From contig JAOWCC010001501.1 of NCBI GenBank assembly GCA_030867875.1, forward strand, positions 30,710,792 to 30,774,791: a stretch of DNA of 64,000 nucleotides. Reading direction: 5' to 3'. A program made the translations under genes and the position numbers. Shown here one piece after another: positions 21,581 to 32,393 of the stretch. Origin of the DNA: Actinernus sp. WN-2022. Its lineage: Eukaryota; Cnidaria; Anthozoa; Actiniaria; Actinernidae. Each line of letters starts with the position of its first letter. Within the stretch, counting starts at the first letter, position 1. Below the pieces are notes generated by a model that saw only the letters and a list, made by a program, of their open reading frames with translations, was not told the origin of the DNA and ran no database searches.

Positions 21581-22126
21581 TATAGAGCGTTTTCACGTGA
21601 CGTCATCAAAATTCTAAAATCTAAACTACAAGGCTGTTCTTTTAATATAATTTAGATATCAGTATTCTCAGTATTCTTCAAAAATTGACATCGATACGGT
21701 GATTCGTTTTTGAGTTACAGTATTTTGGACATCCCTGCTCCACGTGTTTCCTAAATGTCATGAAAGTCCATATATTTCGGCCAATTTAAAATGTTAGACT
21801 TGATAAACCTTTAAAAGCGATAGCTAAAATGTTTTGAAGTGAATGCTAATCATATTGATGGAAAAATAGCTTTATTTGTAGAGTACGTTTTCGGCCGCCA
21901 TCTTGGTGTACCAAAGTGGTACACCAACATGGCCGCCGCATACTAAGTACACTAAATTGTTCGAATATTATTTGTTCGACAGCTTGGTTATGAATTACTC
22001 TGCTGCTCCAAAATTTCGGTCATTTGTATATTTTTACCTGCTCTATACACAATATTAAAAATATTTTACTAATATCAGTCTATTTCTTGAGGAAAATGTT
22101 TTGTGACGTCAGTGAAACGCTCTATA
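21581..22126. mobile_element. MITE with TATAGAGCG termini
   Basis: TATAGAGCGTTTTCACGTGA at 21581 is inverted at 22104-22126 (TGACGTCAGTGAAACGCTCT ending TATA). It starts only 24 bp after the donor site of the Ig exon. A small palindrome around GGCCGCCATCTTGGTGTACC lies at 21892-21938. The end at 31003 (GATGACGTCATCAAAATCAG) looks related. Confidence 0.75.
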
Positions 22127-22144
22127 ACATATTAATAAACACAT

Positions 22145-22362
22145 GTCCATGTATTATTTTATTTATTTTATAAACAACACTTGGACCTGGGCCCGGTTGT
22201 TTGAAGCAAGGGTAAGCGCGTGACGTGGACAACGCTGATTGGCTGAATAGGCGATATCCACACACGGAACATTATCATAGTCGTATTTTTACGTGTGTTC
22301 AGATACGATGTTTCTCAGTGCTGGAAATCCTTGTAAAACACTGTAGTTTATAGCATAAAACA
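22145..22362 (+). repeat. ~215-bp dispersed direct repeat, copy 1
   Basis: Sequence from GTCCATGTATT through TGGACCTGGGCCCGGTTGTT to CACTGTAGTTTATAG recurs at 23732-23939 in the same orientation with few changes. It contains GCTGATTGGCTGAATAGGCG. Confidence 0.9.
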
Positions 22363-22492
22363 GCTTCCCGATAATAATAGAACCCCAACCGTCAGCAAAC
22401 ATAAGTTCCCAGATAAACGACTAGGTTTTTGGGCTAATTTGTGACTTGTGATCTGTGACCTGGACCTGCGTTTTGTACCAGCCGATATAAAG

Positions 22493-22604
22493 AGCTTATT
22501 ACACGGAAAGTTGTGTAATACGGCTGGGTATTTTTACGAGTCAGTTTAAAATTGACGAGTAAAAATTCCCAGCCGTATTACACAACTCTTCGTGTAATAA
22601 ATTG
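22493..22604. mobile_element. Palindromic MITE
   Basis: TTATTACACGGAAAGTTGTG through TACTCGTCA-type sequence is inverted around a short centre at about 22548. The arms are about 50 bp; core TACGGCTGGG with its inverse CCCAGCCGTA. Confidence 0.8.
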
Positions 22605-23612
22605 TTTATTATACGACAGCTAACACGAACAAAGCATGTTTGTTTTCGCTTACCTTACTGCTCTGTTTGAAGAAAATCTTGAGAGAAGAAATCTCGAGAG
22701 AAGAAATATCTCAGCCCAATATCGGGGACGGGCGCGCACTGAAAAGTTTTTTCGCGCGCTAAAAGCTGATTGGCTGTTACTCAAACAGCCCCATTTCGAT
22801 TGGCTCGCGCGCTTTCAAAACCTTTTAAGTGTTGAATAAACCTGTGCAAACCTGTTCGCGACCCGTGTAATACGCGGTCTCATATTTGCACTCGTTTTAG
22901 CCTGTATTTGCACTCGAAAACGCCAAGTCGTATAATATATTGTATTATTATACATTTTACTCATCCAGTCGATTCCGATTGGCTGAGAACACGCAACTAA
23001 TTCTCGATAGTTAGCTATAGCACTAAGTGCGCATGCGTGCGATATTATCTAATATCAGATAATACTTAGCGTTCGATGATAAGCAAATACGACAATTTTA
23101 CGCTAGAAAGCAGGGCAATTTCGTTATTTTGAGCCATTTTGCTATTTTAAGCGCTCAGCTATGTTTCTAGTCATCCCTTTCTCCTAAACTCGTAAAATAA
23201 AATGCAATGTTTAGCTCGAATAAGAAAGAAAACATCTCAGTTGAATCAGAAATTCAATCGTAAACAAACCAATTTTATACGGTGTTTCATTTAGCTTCGT
23301 TTACGATAGCTTTCTGCCTGTTGCTAAAACTTGAGCTTAAAAATGTATAATAAAACAATTATTGAATTCCCTTTACGCATCATAGTGGAAATTAACAAGA
23401 CCTGACAGTCTGTGTTATCAGCCTCAGCCTTCGTCTGATAACACAAACCTCTGTCTTGATAATTTTCGCTATCATGCTCAACCTCATCCAATAATTGCTT
23501 ATTATACTGGGCTGTTGTGCCATCAACCTTTTTTACGCTTAGCAACATTTTATTCATATTGAACACACTGAAGTACTGATATTTAAAAAATAAATAGAGA
23601 ATAATAATACAA
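22605..23612. other. Unassigned intronic sequence rich in MITE ends
   Basis: CCAAT-type motifs next to GCGCGC occur at 22766, 22797 and 22975. A minus-strand open frame at 23324-23566 shows no domain. No gene is supported. Confidence 0.4.
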
Positions 23613-23740
23613 GGGCGCGTGGAGATATGGAATTATCTTCAAGTGTTCAACGCAATATCTCACGAGTGAGCGCAGCGATCGAATGAGATATTGAGATGAA
23701 CACGAGAAGATAAAGTTCCATATCTCCAAGCGTCCATGTA
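23613..23740. mobile_element. Palindromic MITE
   Basis: Arms 23613-23668 and 23682-23737 are inverted copies around GGAGATATGGAA and CAATATCTC. Confidence 0.8.
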
Positions 23741-23939
23741 GTGATTTATTTATTTTATAAACAATACTTGGACCTGGGCCCGGTTGTTCGAAGCAAGGGT
23801 AAGCGCGTGACGTGGACATCGCTGATTGGCTGAATAGGCGATATCCACACACGTAAAATTATCGTATTTTTACGTGTATTCAGATACGATGTTTTTCAGT
23901 GCTGGAAATCCTTGTAAACACTGTAGTTTATAGAATAAA
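23732..23939 (+). repeat. ~215-bp dispersed direct repeat, copy 2
   Basis: Direct copy of 22145-22362. Its 5' end overlaps the right arm of the palindrome at 23613-23740, so the repeat unit probably includes that element's end. Confidence 0.9.
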
Positions 23940-24922
23940 TGCGAATAACACCTGGTCTAACTTCAGTAATCATCGAAAATTCAGTCGTCAATGCAACATT
24001 AAATAGTGAATATGAAGTCAGTGTTCCATACGAAATGTTCTCGTAAGCTGTTAGTGGGCATTAGGGAAGATGCATTCGGGAATATGAATACAGAGCACGA
24101 GATGTGCAATATACACTGACGTCGCTAAGGCCGCGTTGGTTTGAGAGTTTCCAAAATATTGTTATTCTGGAATAAGGATATACTAAATGCAGTCCAAGTA
24201 TTCCAGAATAAGAATAGTCCCAAACAAATGCTTACACTGATGTACATGTATTATTCCGGCTATTCTTATTCCAGAATAGTCCCAGACAAACGTGCACATA
24301 ACGGTGTTCGTTTTTGCACACGGGATTACAATCATGATAAAGTGCTGTTCCTTGGAGCATGCTTGTAATTTAAAAACTTAAAAGTTATATATCGTTTTTA
24401 AATCATTATTCAAAAACTCATGAATAGTTAATAAGCATTTTGTCCAATCAGATGAAGCAAATCAGTCACGTGCATGCTTCTTTATACCTGATCAAATCTC
24501 ATCATTCTAAAAAGCCCGCGGAGGGATTTGAATTCTGTCCCAGGGGGAAACGGGGTTAATGAGACAATGGATAAACACCTTGCAACTCTTGGAATTTCTA
24601 TTGATGTTTCAGCATTGATGTTTCTCATTGAATTGCTGAACGTTTTATATAAAGAATACTAATGAACATGAATTTTATGTAAAGTTTCATCCTAATTAAG
24701 AATTCACTGATAAAGACCCAAAGGTAGCAAAAAGTACACGGAACATAAGGTACCTATAGACAATAAATTTTGCACTAAATTTACTAATGTCAGCAGACTA
24801 CCGAGATATTTTTTAAATGAAGTTATCCAACTACCATTACTTGTTTACCGAGCCACTGTTTAGTTCCAATTATTAAACCAAACTCAAAGCCGTAAAATAA
24901 TGAAAACGTGCATTAAACTTAC
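23940..24922. other. Unassigned intronic sequence
   Basis: TTCTGGAATAAG and its inverse TATTCCAGAATA recur at 24155-24290, a diffuse small inverted-repeat cluster. No gene is supported. Confidence 0.4.
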
Positions 24923-25081
24923 AAACACCTTCTTCATATTCTGTGCCGGAGTCAAAAATTTAGAGTCTGCCGTCATGACAGTCACATCGCTTTCCAAGTC
25001 TTGAACTTTATCGATGTCAACCACGACACCAAATATTTGAAGTGCAGCTTCTTGCCCAAGCTTGTTGTTTGCCACACAATG
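24923..25081 (-). other. Possible unrecognised coding exon
   Basis: On the minus strand this 159-bp stretch (53 codons, phase 0 both ends) lies between an AG (GCTGAAAG) and a strong donor (GTGTTT/GTAAGT). It reads NNKLGQEAALQIFGVVVDID and SDVTVMTADSKFLTPAQNM without stops and with ordinary protein-like composition. I do not recognise a family. It would run opposite to the host gene, so it may be a captured or retro-derived fragment or a chance frame. Confidence 0.3.
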
Positions 25082-25249
25082 CTTTCAGCATTGCGAAACG
25101 CCGCTTCAAACAACATAGTATGGTAATTTCTTCATGTCATTCCCTTGAGATGTTCGTAATCGCAGGCGGTAATTACTCGAATATTTTGTATGGCGTCAGT
25201 TGTGAATACAAATGTCCAATGGTTCATTAAGTAACCATTATAGTTTTTT

Positions 25250-25345
25250 GAAGCCGTTTAATAAACTCGCAGCACGTGTTTTATCAGGTCTGCACCCTCG
25301 AGTTTTAAACCTGATAAAACACTGCTGCTCGTTTATTAAATAGTA
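25250..25345. mobile_element. Short palindromic MITE
   Basis: GTTTAATAAACTCGCAGCAC with TGTTTTATCAGGT is inverted after a ~12-bp centre; arms are about 36 bp. Confidence 0.75.
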
Positions 25346-25424
25346 CTTAAAATAGCTAATTTAATTAATTTAAAACGTATGCAATACAAAAGCTAATTTA
25401 ATGATTACTATATCCTATAATTTC

Positions 25425-25512
25425 GAGTGAAATTGAGAGAGTAGGAGCTCGCTTAGCTTCAGTTGGGAGACTGTTCCATAGGACAGCATCTCTGTAAGCA
25501 AAACATTTTTAA
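25425..25512 (-). pseudogene. LINE ORF2 C-terminal fragment
   Basis: Minus-strand reading gives CFAYRDAVLWNSLPTEAKRA. The (K/A)LWNSLP motif is the conserved C-terminal motif of CR1/L2-like RT proteins, also present in the LINE at 16.2 kb. Only about 29 residues remain. Confidence 0.6.
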
Positions 25513-25666
25513 AGAGCCTCAGTACATGTACGTAACTGAGAGGCCTTGGCACAAATATATTTTGATTTCAGTCTCGCGGCAGGACCGGATCTTGATGTCC
25601 GATCATCCCAAATTCTATCTGATCTAAGCTGGCCTGGCATAGGCATGAGACGCTCCATCTCAAAAC

Positions 25667-25734
25667 TCTCGGTTAGCTCAGTGGTTAAGCTCCGGTCTGT
25701 TGAGCGGGAGGTCGCGAGTTCAAACCCCGGCCGC

Positions 25735-25765
<31 letters not shown>

Positions 25766-25895
25766 GGAAGGTACTGCCTTTGTGAAACAATCTCGTTCTC
25801 GAAATGCAAATGGTTATTTAAACCTTCACGTCTTCTTGGACGTCACGAGTTACCGACGTTAAATAAAGTTGCTTTACTTTACTTTATTAATGGGT
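25667..25895 (+). mobile_element. tRNA-derived SINE
   Basis: A tRNA-like head starts CTCGGTTAGCTCAGTGGTTA (A box) and has GAGTTCAAACCCCGGCC (B box) ending CACCA-like. A unique body and a TTTAC-rich tail (25870-25890) follow. The anticodon position reads GTT (Asn-like). Transcription would be by RNA polymerase III from the internal boxes. Confidence 0.8.
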
Positions 25896-26469
25896 AATTT
25901 TGAGTTGCTATCAAGATCATTTACCGATAAGAACTAGTGCCTCCTGGAAGCCAATTAAATTACGGATTTTTGTTCTTTCGTGCATGGTATGATTGTTGAA
26001 TGTTAGTTACTGATTGACTGTCAGTTAGTTCGGGCCTGACATGAAAATATTAGCCCATTAGTAATGGCGTACAAAATCAGCCAAATGGCCGAGAGTCAAA
26101 TATTTCCCGTTCGGCCCGATCTAACTCAGTCAAACGTTTTAGTTATCATATGACCACTTAGTTTAAGCAAAAAATCGAGCAGACCTGAACGACTTTTTCC
26201 GATCCGCTTACGCCAAACACCGCGTACGGCTCCCATCATGTGACTTTCGTAGATACGAAAAGATAGATATACTTTATTAGCACCTTGTACAGTAGATTGT
26301 ACATTGGATTGTTGCTAATAACATTGCATTATGCATTACAAGCACTCATGATAACTGAAACAATATAGGACTTGTATAGGCCCTTAGTCAAGATAGAGGC
26401 CACTTAGCGCTCTCAAATTTACATTAGTTAGGGATATTTATAGATCTTAACTGCATGCTATCGTAAATG
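25896..26469. other. Unassigned intronic sequence, possible LINE 3' UTR
   Basis: It lies directly 3' (in minus orientation) of the LINE C-terminal fragment at 26470-27065 and may be its untranslated end. No motif proves it. Confidence 0.3.
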
Positions 26470-27065
26470 AGCTACTTCCATAGCCGGGTTTATGATTAAT
26501 TAAATAATTGATCATCGCACATATGACTTGTGATGATTTTTTTGCGTTAAAAGTTTCAAGGGTGTGGAGGAAATACTTTCTTATTGTATTATATGTTTCA
26601 CATTTAATAATAAAGTGGAATTCGTTTTCAACATCTTTACGACAGATGGGGCATATTGTCTCTTCTGGTTTGGTGTATGATCTAGTGTACCTCCCTCATT
26701 CAATTTGTAAACAATGATTACTTATTCTAAGTATGGTTAGAGCCATCCTATGCTTGATATTGGAGACAACCACGAGGTACGTTTCTAATTCATAAACAGT
26801 CTTAAACGATCTATATGTCCTAAGTTTGTTGTGATGCAAAGGATTTTTTTCTTTGATAGTTAAATATGTCGTTTAACCAGTGCTGGTATTCCATGTCTTG
26901 CAGTCTCTGTTTGATTTGTGATAAGAACGTTTGGTAGTCCGATCCGTCTTGTTGGTCGAGCCAATTAGTATTACCAAATCCAAGTCCGCTATAAATTCTA
27001 CTCCTTATTTTTCTCTCCAGTAAAATGTCTTCACTCTCCGAAACCTATGTAGATAGATGTGCTTT
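26470..27065 (-). pseudogene. LINE protein C-terminus with zinc-knuckle-like motif
   Basis: Minus-strand frames give NKLRTYRSFKTVYELETYL, NIKHRMALTILRISNHCLQI, then CPICRKDVENEFHFIIKCET and YNTIRKYFLH. The CPxC...HFxxxC arrangement downstream of RT is typical of the C-terminal domain of several invertebrate non-LTR retrotransposons. It belongs to a different lineage from the LINEs at 16 kb and 28 kb. Stops and frameshifts are present, and the RT domain is not here. Confidence 0.7.
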
Positions 27066-27329
27066 GAGAATGTAGCCGATCATCCTTAACTACTAATTTT
27101 CGTTCCCCCCGAGAGAGACGACTGAATTCATTCGACGATAATGCCGTCCAGTGACGTCACTACCCCAAAATTGCGGTAGTGATTTTGATTGGTTTATATT
27201 TTATAACTTCGCATAATTATTGCTGCGCACACAGGCAGCCCAATCTATGGGTTTGTGAAAATAGAAGATATGTATGGAGTTTTATAAATCTTTTCAAATT
27301 GCCGATTGCCGATATGAAAAACATACGTT

Positions 27330-27512
27330 TTCGCTTCCATGTTGTTTCCTTTGTGGTTGTTCTTCTCTTGGAACCCCTCGGCTCACCACCTAAGAATGAA
27401 AGAAGTCTCTCATTCTTAGGTGGTGAGCCGAGGGGGATGAAAAACTCCTGAAACAACCTAAAATAGTTCCAAGAGAAGAAAAACCACAAAAGAAACAACA
27501 TGGAAGCGAAAA
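27330..27512. repeat. Double nested palindrome
   Basis: Outer arms 27330-27373 and 27466-27512 (TTCGCTTCCATGTTGTTTCC and inverse) enclose an inner, almost perfect hairpin at 27375-27437 (CCTCGGCTCACCACCTAAGA and inverse). An inner palindrome inserted in the spacer of an outer one is the likely history. Confidence 0.85.
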
Positions 27513-27579
27513 GGTATGTTTATTTATACCTTGTACATTGTAAAAATTTTTATTTAACCATATATATTTTCCACATTTG

Positions 27580-27840
27580 CTCCAAGAGCATTAGCTCATC
27601 AAGGGAGCTTATAGATAACAAATATGTGAAGCGAGAAGATATGTTTATTTATACGTTGTACATTTGCTCCAAGAGCATTAGCTCATCAAGGGAGCTTATA
27701 GATAATAAATATGCGAAGCGAGAAGATAAGTTTATTTATACCTTGTACATTTGCTCCAAGAGCATTAGCTCATCAAGGGAGCTTATAGATAATAAATATG
27801 TGAAGCGAGAAGATAAGAAGGGAAAAGGCACTGACAAGAA
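27580..27840 (+). repeat. 87-bp tandem repeat, 3 copies
   Basis: CTCCAAGAGCATTAGCTCAT begins units at 27580, 27667 and 27754. Eighty-seven bases equal 29 codons, so the copies stay in one open frame on the plus strand (CSKSISSSRELIDNKY repeated). No protein family is recognised. Confidence 0.9.
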
Positions 27841-27862
27841 TAATATTAAATAAGCAAAAAAC

Positions 27863-29215
27863 GTGTCGTTAATCAAAAGTGCAGAAAGGTGCAGAAATAC
27901 TGTAGAGCGAAAGGTGCTAATGGATAAACTTGACAATGGCTATATCACTGGAGCTGTCTTTCTAGACCTGAGCAAGGCTTTCTACACAGTCGACCATCAA
28001 CTACTACTACTAAACAAATTAAAAGAAGATTTTGGCTTGGATAGTGAAGCTATTGCTTGGTTTAATTGCTACCCATCAAACCGCGTACAAGTGACATCAA
28101 TCGGAAACTGTCTCTCCAGCCCCAGGGATATCACAATTGGAGTGCGTTAGGAAGTATCTTGGGTCCTTTACTTTTCCTTGTATATGTCAATGATTTTCCA
28201 CGCTGCCTGAAAAACTGTAAATCGATATTATATGCTAACGATACCCTTGTGTATTACTCCGCCAAATCATCCCTCGATATTGAAAATAATCTAAACAGTG
28301 ACCTAAAATGTGTGTCAAACTGGCTTGGTCAAAATCTACTCACTCTCAATGGCGTTAAATCAAAATGTTTATTGTTTGGCAGCAGTCGTCTTAAATCATT
28401 CAATGGCATATCAATCTCCATTGACGGATGTCCTCTTGAACGTGAAAACTCATTCAAATATCTGGGTGTGACATTTAACGAAGACATGTCTTGGAATGAT
28501 CATATCGAGAACCTCATGTCCAAGATAAACCAACGTCTAGGTCTTCAAACTAAAGGAGAGTCAAGCACCTTCTCCCAACCGATGCTCGCATAACATTATA
28601 CAATTCTGTTATCCTTCGATTATTTGATTATGCTGACATAATCTGGGGGGATAAGAACAATGTAACACTAATGAACGCTCCAAGTCCAGCAAAATAAAGC
28701 AGCAAAAATTATCTTAAACCAACCACTACGTTCATCTGCCACACAAGCTCTAGAGTCTTAAATTGGAACCAGTTATGTAAACGACGTCATGCACATCGAT
28801 GTATTTTTATTTTTAAATGTTTGAACAATTTTATTGACTTTAATTTAACTTAGTAATTAATAGTAATGTCCACCAATATAATACTAGAAATAAGTCTAAG
28901 ATTCACTTACCCTCAGTCAAGACAAATTGGGGAAAACACATTAACTTACCATGCTGCTAAAGATTTTAATGACCTAGGTTTCGATCTCAATAATGTAAAT
29001 TCATTACTACTTTTTAAACTCAAATTAAGTCAGGCTCACTAGCTCCTAGATTATCAATATATTTTTATTATTTTAATTTATTAATCTTAGAAATTATCTA
29101 TTTTATTCTATACTACTTAGTTATAAATATATATATAATTTTATTGTTTCCATTACAGGGCCACCTTGTAAAACACTTAGGTGAATGGTGCACCCTGAAT
29201 AAACATTATCATTAT
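27863..29215 (+). pseudogene. 5'-truncated CR1/L2-like LINE, RT with mutated catalytic box
   Basis: Frames in order give GAVFLDLSKAFYTVDHQLLL (RT block with catalytic Asp), then after a frameshift GSILGPLLFLVYVNDFP and ILYANDTLVYY. There follow GVKSKCLLFGSSR, FKYLGVTFNEDMSWNDHI, and in later frames LFDYADIIWGDK, KIILNQPLRSS, LNWNQLCKRRHAHRC, TLTYHAAKDFNDL and FKLKLSQAH to a stop near 29040. The RT catalytic YADD box reads YAND, so the enzyme would be dead even without frameshifts. The 3' UTR ends with GGTGCACCCTGAATAAACAT and short ATT repeats. It lacks the endonuclease region. Confidence 0.85.
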
Positions 29216-29414
29216 AAAGCTAACACAATACGAGTGCAGTTTACGATTATTGTACATATGCGTTGTTACATTTAAGAATATTCAACAACATATTATGGAA
29301 TAAACAAACAAACAGAAAGATTTGAAAGGATTTATAAAACCGCAATTTGAAAGGATTTATAAAACCCCATAGATATCTTCTATTTTCACAAACCCATAGA
29401 TTGGGCTGCCTGTG

Positions 29415-30304
29415 GTGACGGAGCCGTATTTCGTTGACGTTTTGAGGCGAGGTCTGTGTTGTGGCGTGAAGCCGTATTTCTTTGGTTTTTGACGAAGCCG
29501 GTTTGTTAGAACTCAGATCTGAATTGGGGGGGGGGGGGGGGGGAGATTCTACATATCAGTTGTCAGTTAAAATTGAGCCCATGGTTGGCGTTGAACCCAT
29601 GGTTGGCGTTCATGGCCATGGAGCCATGGTTTCCGGTGAAACGTTACTTGTCGGGGAGGAGAAATACCCCGATTTGATCCGAGTAGAGCTACTAAATAAC
29701 TTAAAGAGAGTCACAGCTAGGACCCGACGCCTGACCGAAACTAAAATAAAGAGTTTTAGAGCTGATGACGGCCGAAATAAGAATAAGAAATAAATTTGCA
29801 CTCACACCGGGTCGACATATTGGCAGGATTCAAGTCGTGATCGCTTCTCAGACATTTCTGGCCCTGGATCGAGATCCAGTAACCAGCCTTATTTTAGAGT
29901 ACCTCCAGGGAATTTTGGGGTTCTCTACAGAGGCCTCCAACACACACTGTGTTGGAAAACCAGCTTGGTTTTCTAAGCCAGAGATCGAAACATATACTTA
30001 TAAATTAACGGTGCTTTGCGAGATAGGCAGCACCAACCTTGAAAAGGGCCTGAATAGCAAAGAGACAGGTCCTTTAAGGGCCCATTGACATAATTATTAA
30101 AATCGACCGCTGCTAGGGAAACGGTTTGCAGCCTCGTAAAACCCAAAAAATTAAAGAGTGGGCAATAGTTATTATAATTATTATAATTATTATAATTATT
30201 ATCTATATAGTTAAGGTTAGAAAACCACAGCAAAAACCGTGTACAATCAATCCTGTCATACGTTCGATCAAAAAACAGATCTTGATCAGCAAGAAGAAGA
30301 AAAT
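29415..30304. other. Unassigned sequence with G18 tract and ATT microsatellite
   Basis: A run of 18 G lies at 29526-29543 and (ATTATA)n at 30168-30203. A 103-codon plus-strand frame at 29482-29793 includes the G run (poly-Gly) and has no recognised domain. Confidence 0.4.
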
Positions 30305-30974
30305 ATAATGATAAAGTGTCCGACGACTACTGCAATGCTGATCAAATACAACGCTTGTCGAGGTTTATACGATATTTCGGCTGGCCAGTACCAGCCTTCT
30401 TCAGGTTTATTTTACAGTGGATTATTCCGGCCTTTAGAGGTCATCTATTCTAAACGCGATTCCGTGAGAAAAGCACGTGAATCATATCTCATCTATAAAG
30501 CTAAAACCCTCGAACCACTCGGAATGAATAGACGTGATGAAATGTAATTTCACTGTTTGACCTTTATTGTCGGCTGTCACTCTATCTGTACTATCTTTTC
30601 AAAACATTTCGTAATTTCCTTTTATGTGTTACTGTTGTATAAAACATATGTCATCGATTTTGTAATTTCCGCTCATAGTTACGTAATTAACAATTTATAT
30701 AAGCCTTGTATCCATTTGTGACCTCCACTGTAAAATAAACCTGAAGAAGGCTGGTACTGGCCAGCCGAAATATCGTATAAACCTCGACAAGCTAGCCTCC
30801 TCCGCAGGCATCTCTAATTTTCGAGGAAATCAGATTATGGGCTCCCTGTGGCAGGTGAAGAAAAGAGAGGGAGATTGGAGTCTGTTCCTATTAGAGATGC
30901 CTGCGGAAGAGGCTATCGACAAGCGTTGTATTTGATCAGCATTGCAGTAGTCTTCGGACACTTTATCATTATAA
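30305..30974 (+). mobile_element. Penelope-like element, 3' end with inverted terminal repeat
   Basis: A reading frame ending at 30547 has RPLEVIYSKRDSVRKARESY and KTLEPLGMNRRDEM, which matches the C-terminal end of the GIY-YIG endonuclease of Penelope-like retroelements. A 3' UTR and a terminal repeat (30722-30974) follow. An inverted copy of that terminal repeat, 30305-30420, lies immediately upstream of the coding remnant, an arrangement common in 5'-truncated Penelope copies. The right copy is interrupted by a small MITE (30792-30915). All of the RT is missing. Confidence 0.65.
30792..30915. mobile_element. 124-bp hAT-type MITE nested in the Penelope repeat
   Basis: TIRs of about 26 bp (TAGCCTCCTCCGCAGGCATC and inverse) are flanked by the 8-bp direct repeat TCGACAAG at 30784-30791 and 30916-30923. 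Eight-base duplication is typical of hAT transposons. The inverted Penelope repeat at 30305-30420 contains the same site once, uninterrupted, so it serves as an internal empty site. Confidence 0.9.
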
Positions 30975-30984
30975 TTATTATCCT

Positions 30985-32047
30985 AGGGCAAAGTCTTGTA
31001 GTCTGATGACGTCATCAAAATCAGAAAATTTCTAAACTCCACTGAAGCATTTTTAATGTAATTTATTAATATTTTCCGAACCTATAAATTAATGCGCATA
31101 AAACCGAGCAGCCGTTTGCCATTACGACAAAAAAAAAAGATTTTACAACACTTTTCAGTCCAATTTTAAGCTTTATTGGTGAATGAAAAGCCATAACTTT
31201 GGCATTTATTGTCGGTTTCCAAAATCCATGCTCGATTTTGTGGAGAACGTGGTCAACAACATTTTAACGGGAAAAAGTTTGGTGTTTAGTGAAAGCGCGC
31301 AAAATGTTTAGGAAGTGAAGAAATTAACGCATGCACAAAAGTGCCTGTTTTGTGGTCGTGAAATAGTCGCAGAACTGTTGTTGCAGTAAAGCCCACAATA
31401 ATTGGTCGAACAGGATGTGCATTTTCTCCTATTTCCTCCGACAATGGCCAGTTTTGGGACTTGGCTGAATACTCCAGTCTGCAATGAGCTAGCTGAGCTT
31501 CGGACTGTGTGGAGCACATGCGAGGAACCCATTTCGTGGCAAACCGAAGAGCCAATATACAAATCAAGCTAAAATTAGACCGAGATTCGACAACTTTCAC
31601 TTGAAGTTGAATCTCGTGGCGTTCACAACAGTTTGTTTTCCGACATCAAAAATACTTTTTTAATTAGTTGCACTGAGGTTCAATCACAACTTTACCAGGA
31701 ACCCGAAAGCATTATCGGGAGACAAAAGTGTGCATGTTTGTGGAAGATTTAAGTTGAAAACCTGCCAGTCGAGAATCACTTGACTCACTTGAGTGGCCGT
31801 ACTTTTCTTCGTGTTTTTAGAAGCCATGTTCTCGCTGGAAGCAGCCATTTCAGCTTCTGTATCTTTGACAACTTTAGATACTATTTACTAGATGTTCTTT
31901 CAATCTATCAACAGTGGAAAGAGCTCGGCTACTTCTACATCGGAGAGTCTAATACAAGTTTGCTTCCCATTCATCGGCGATTTCCTATAAAGCGGAATCA
32001 GGGTCAAAATTCGGTTCTTAAACACCACCGGCACACTGAAGAGCCGG
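30985..32047. other. Unassigned intronic sequence
   Basis: GATGACGTCATCAAAATCAG at 31009 resembles the end of the 21581 MITE. Minus-strand open frames at 31286-31600 overlap in two phases with no domain. The segment 31984-32047 has an inverted match near 41445-41490. Confidence 0.4.
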
Positions 32048-32138
32048 CACAGCGTAAGGCGAACAACTACAGCGTAAGTCGAACAACCACAGCGTAACTC
32101 GAACAACCACAGCGTAAGTCGAACAACCACAGCATAAC
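32048..32138 (+). repeat. 20-bp tandem repeat, 4.5 copies
   Basis: Units of CACAGCGTAAGTCGAACAAC with single-base variants. An inverted single-unit counterpart lies near 41450. Confidence 0.9.
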
Positions 32139-32230
32139 AATTGCAACCACTCATGGGCACTGGTAACGACTCCCATGATTCTCTACGGCGCGGCTTTCCC
32201 CTCGTGGCTTCCATCTTGTCGGACATTCAA
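32139..32230 (+). repeat. Inverted match to 40690-40777
   Basis: The stretch containing GGTAACGACTCCCATGATTC and GGCTTCCATCTTGTCGGAC is nearly identical to the reverse complement of 40690-40777, part of a set of inverted segments between 32-34 and 39-42 kb. Confidence 0.85.
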
Positions 32231-32393
32231 GAGAAGTATAATTATTAAGAGTCGTTTGTTATATTTTATTACATTTACGATAACTCTCTTTGAGTTGTAT
32301 ATGGTGAGATGAGCACCGATGGAAGTGATGACGTCGTAGCGTAGATAATTAAAAAAAACTTCAGGATTTGATCGACAACATTGATGATTGCTC

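Larger units (their letters stand above)
27230..29414. mobile_element. Interrupted element with ~72-bp TIRs
   Basis: CACAGGCAGCCCAATCTATG at 27230 (arm to 27302) is inverted at 29343-29414. Between them lie a nested palindrome (27330-27512), an 87-bp tandem repeat and a whole LINE fragment (27863-29215). The TIR element was therefore probably a smaller MITE split by the LINE insertion. Confidence 0.7.

Noticed and set aside
25667..25740. Functional tRNA gene (also at 14533-14602 and 40930-41002)
   Set aside because: A and B boxes are present but acceptor stems do not pair properly and a SINE-type body or tail follows, so these are tRNA-derived elements.
29482..29793. 103-codon frame through the G18 run
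   Set aside because: The frame depends on a homopolymer prone to length error and shows no family.
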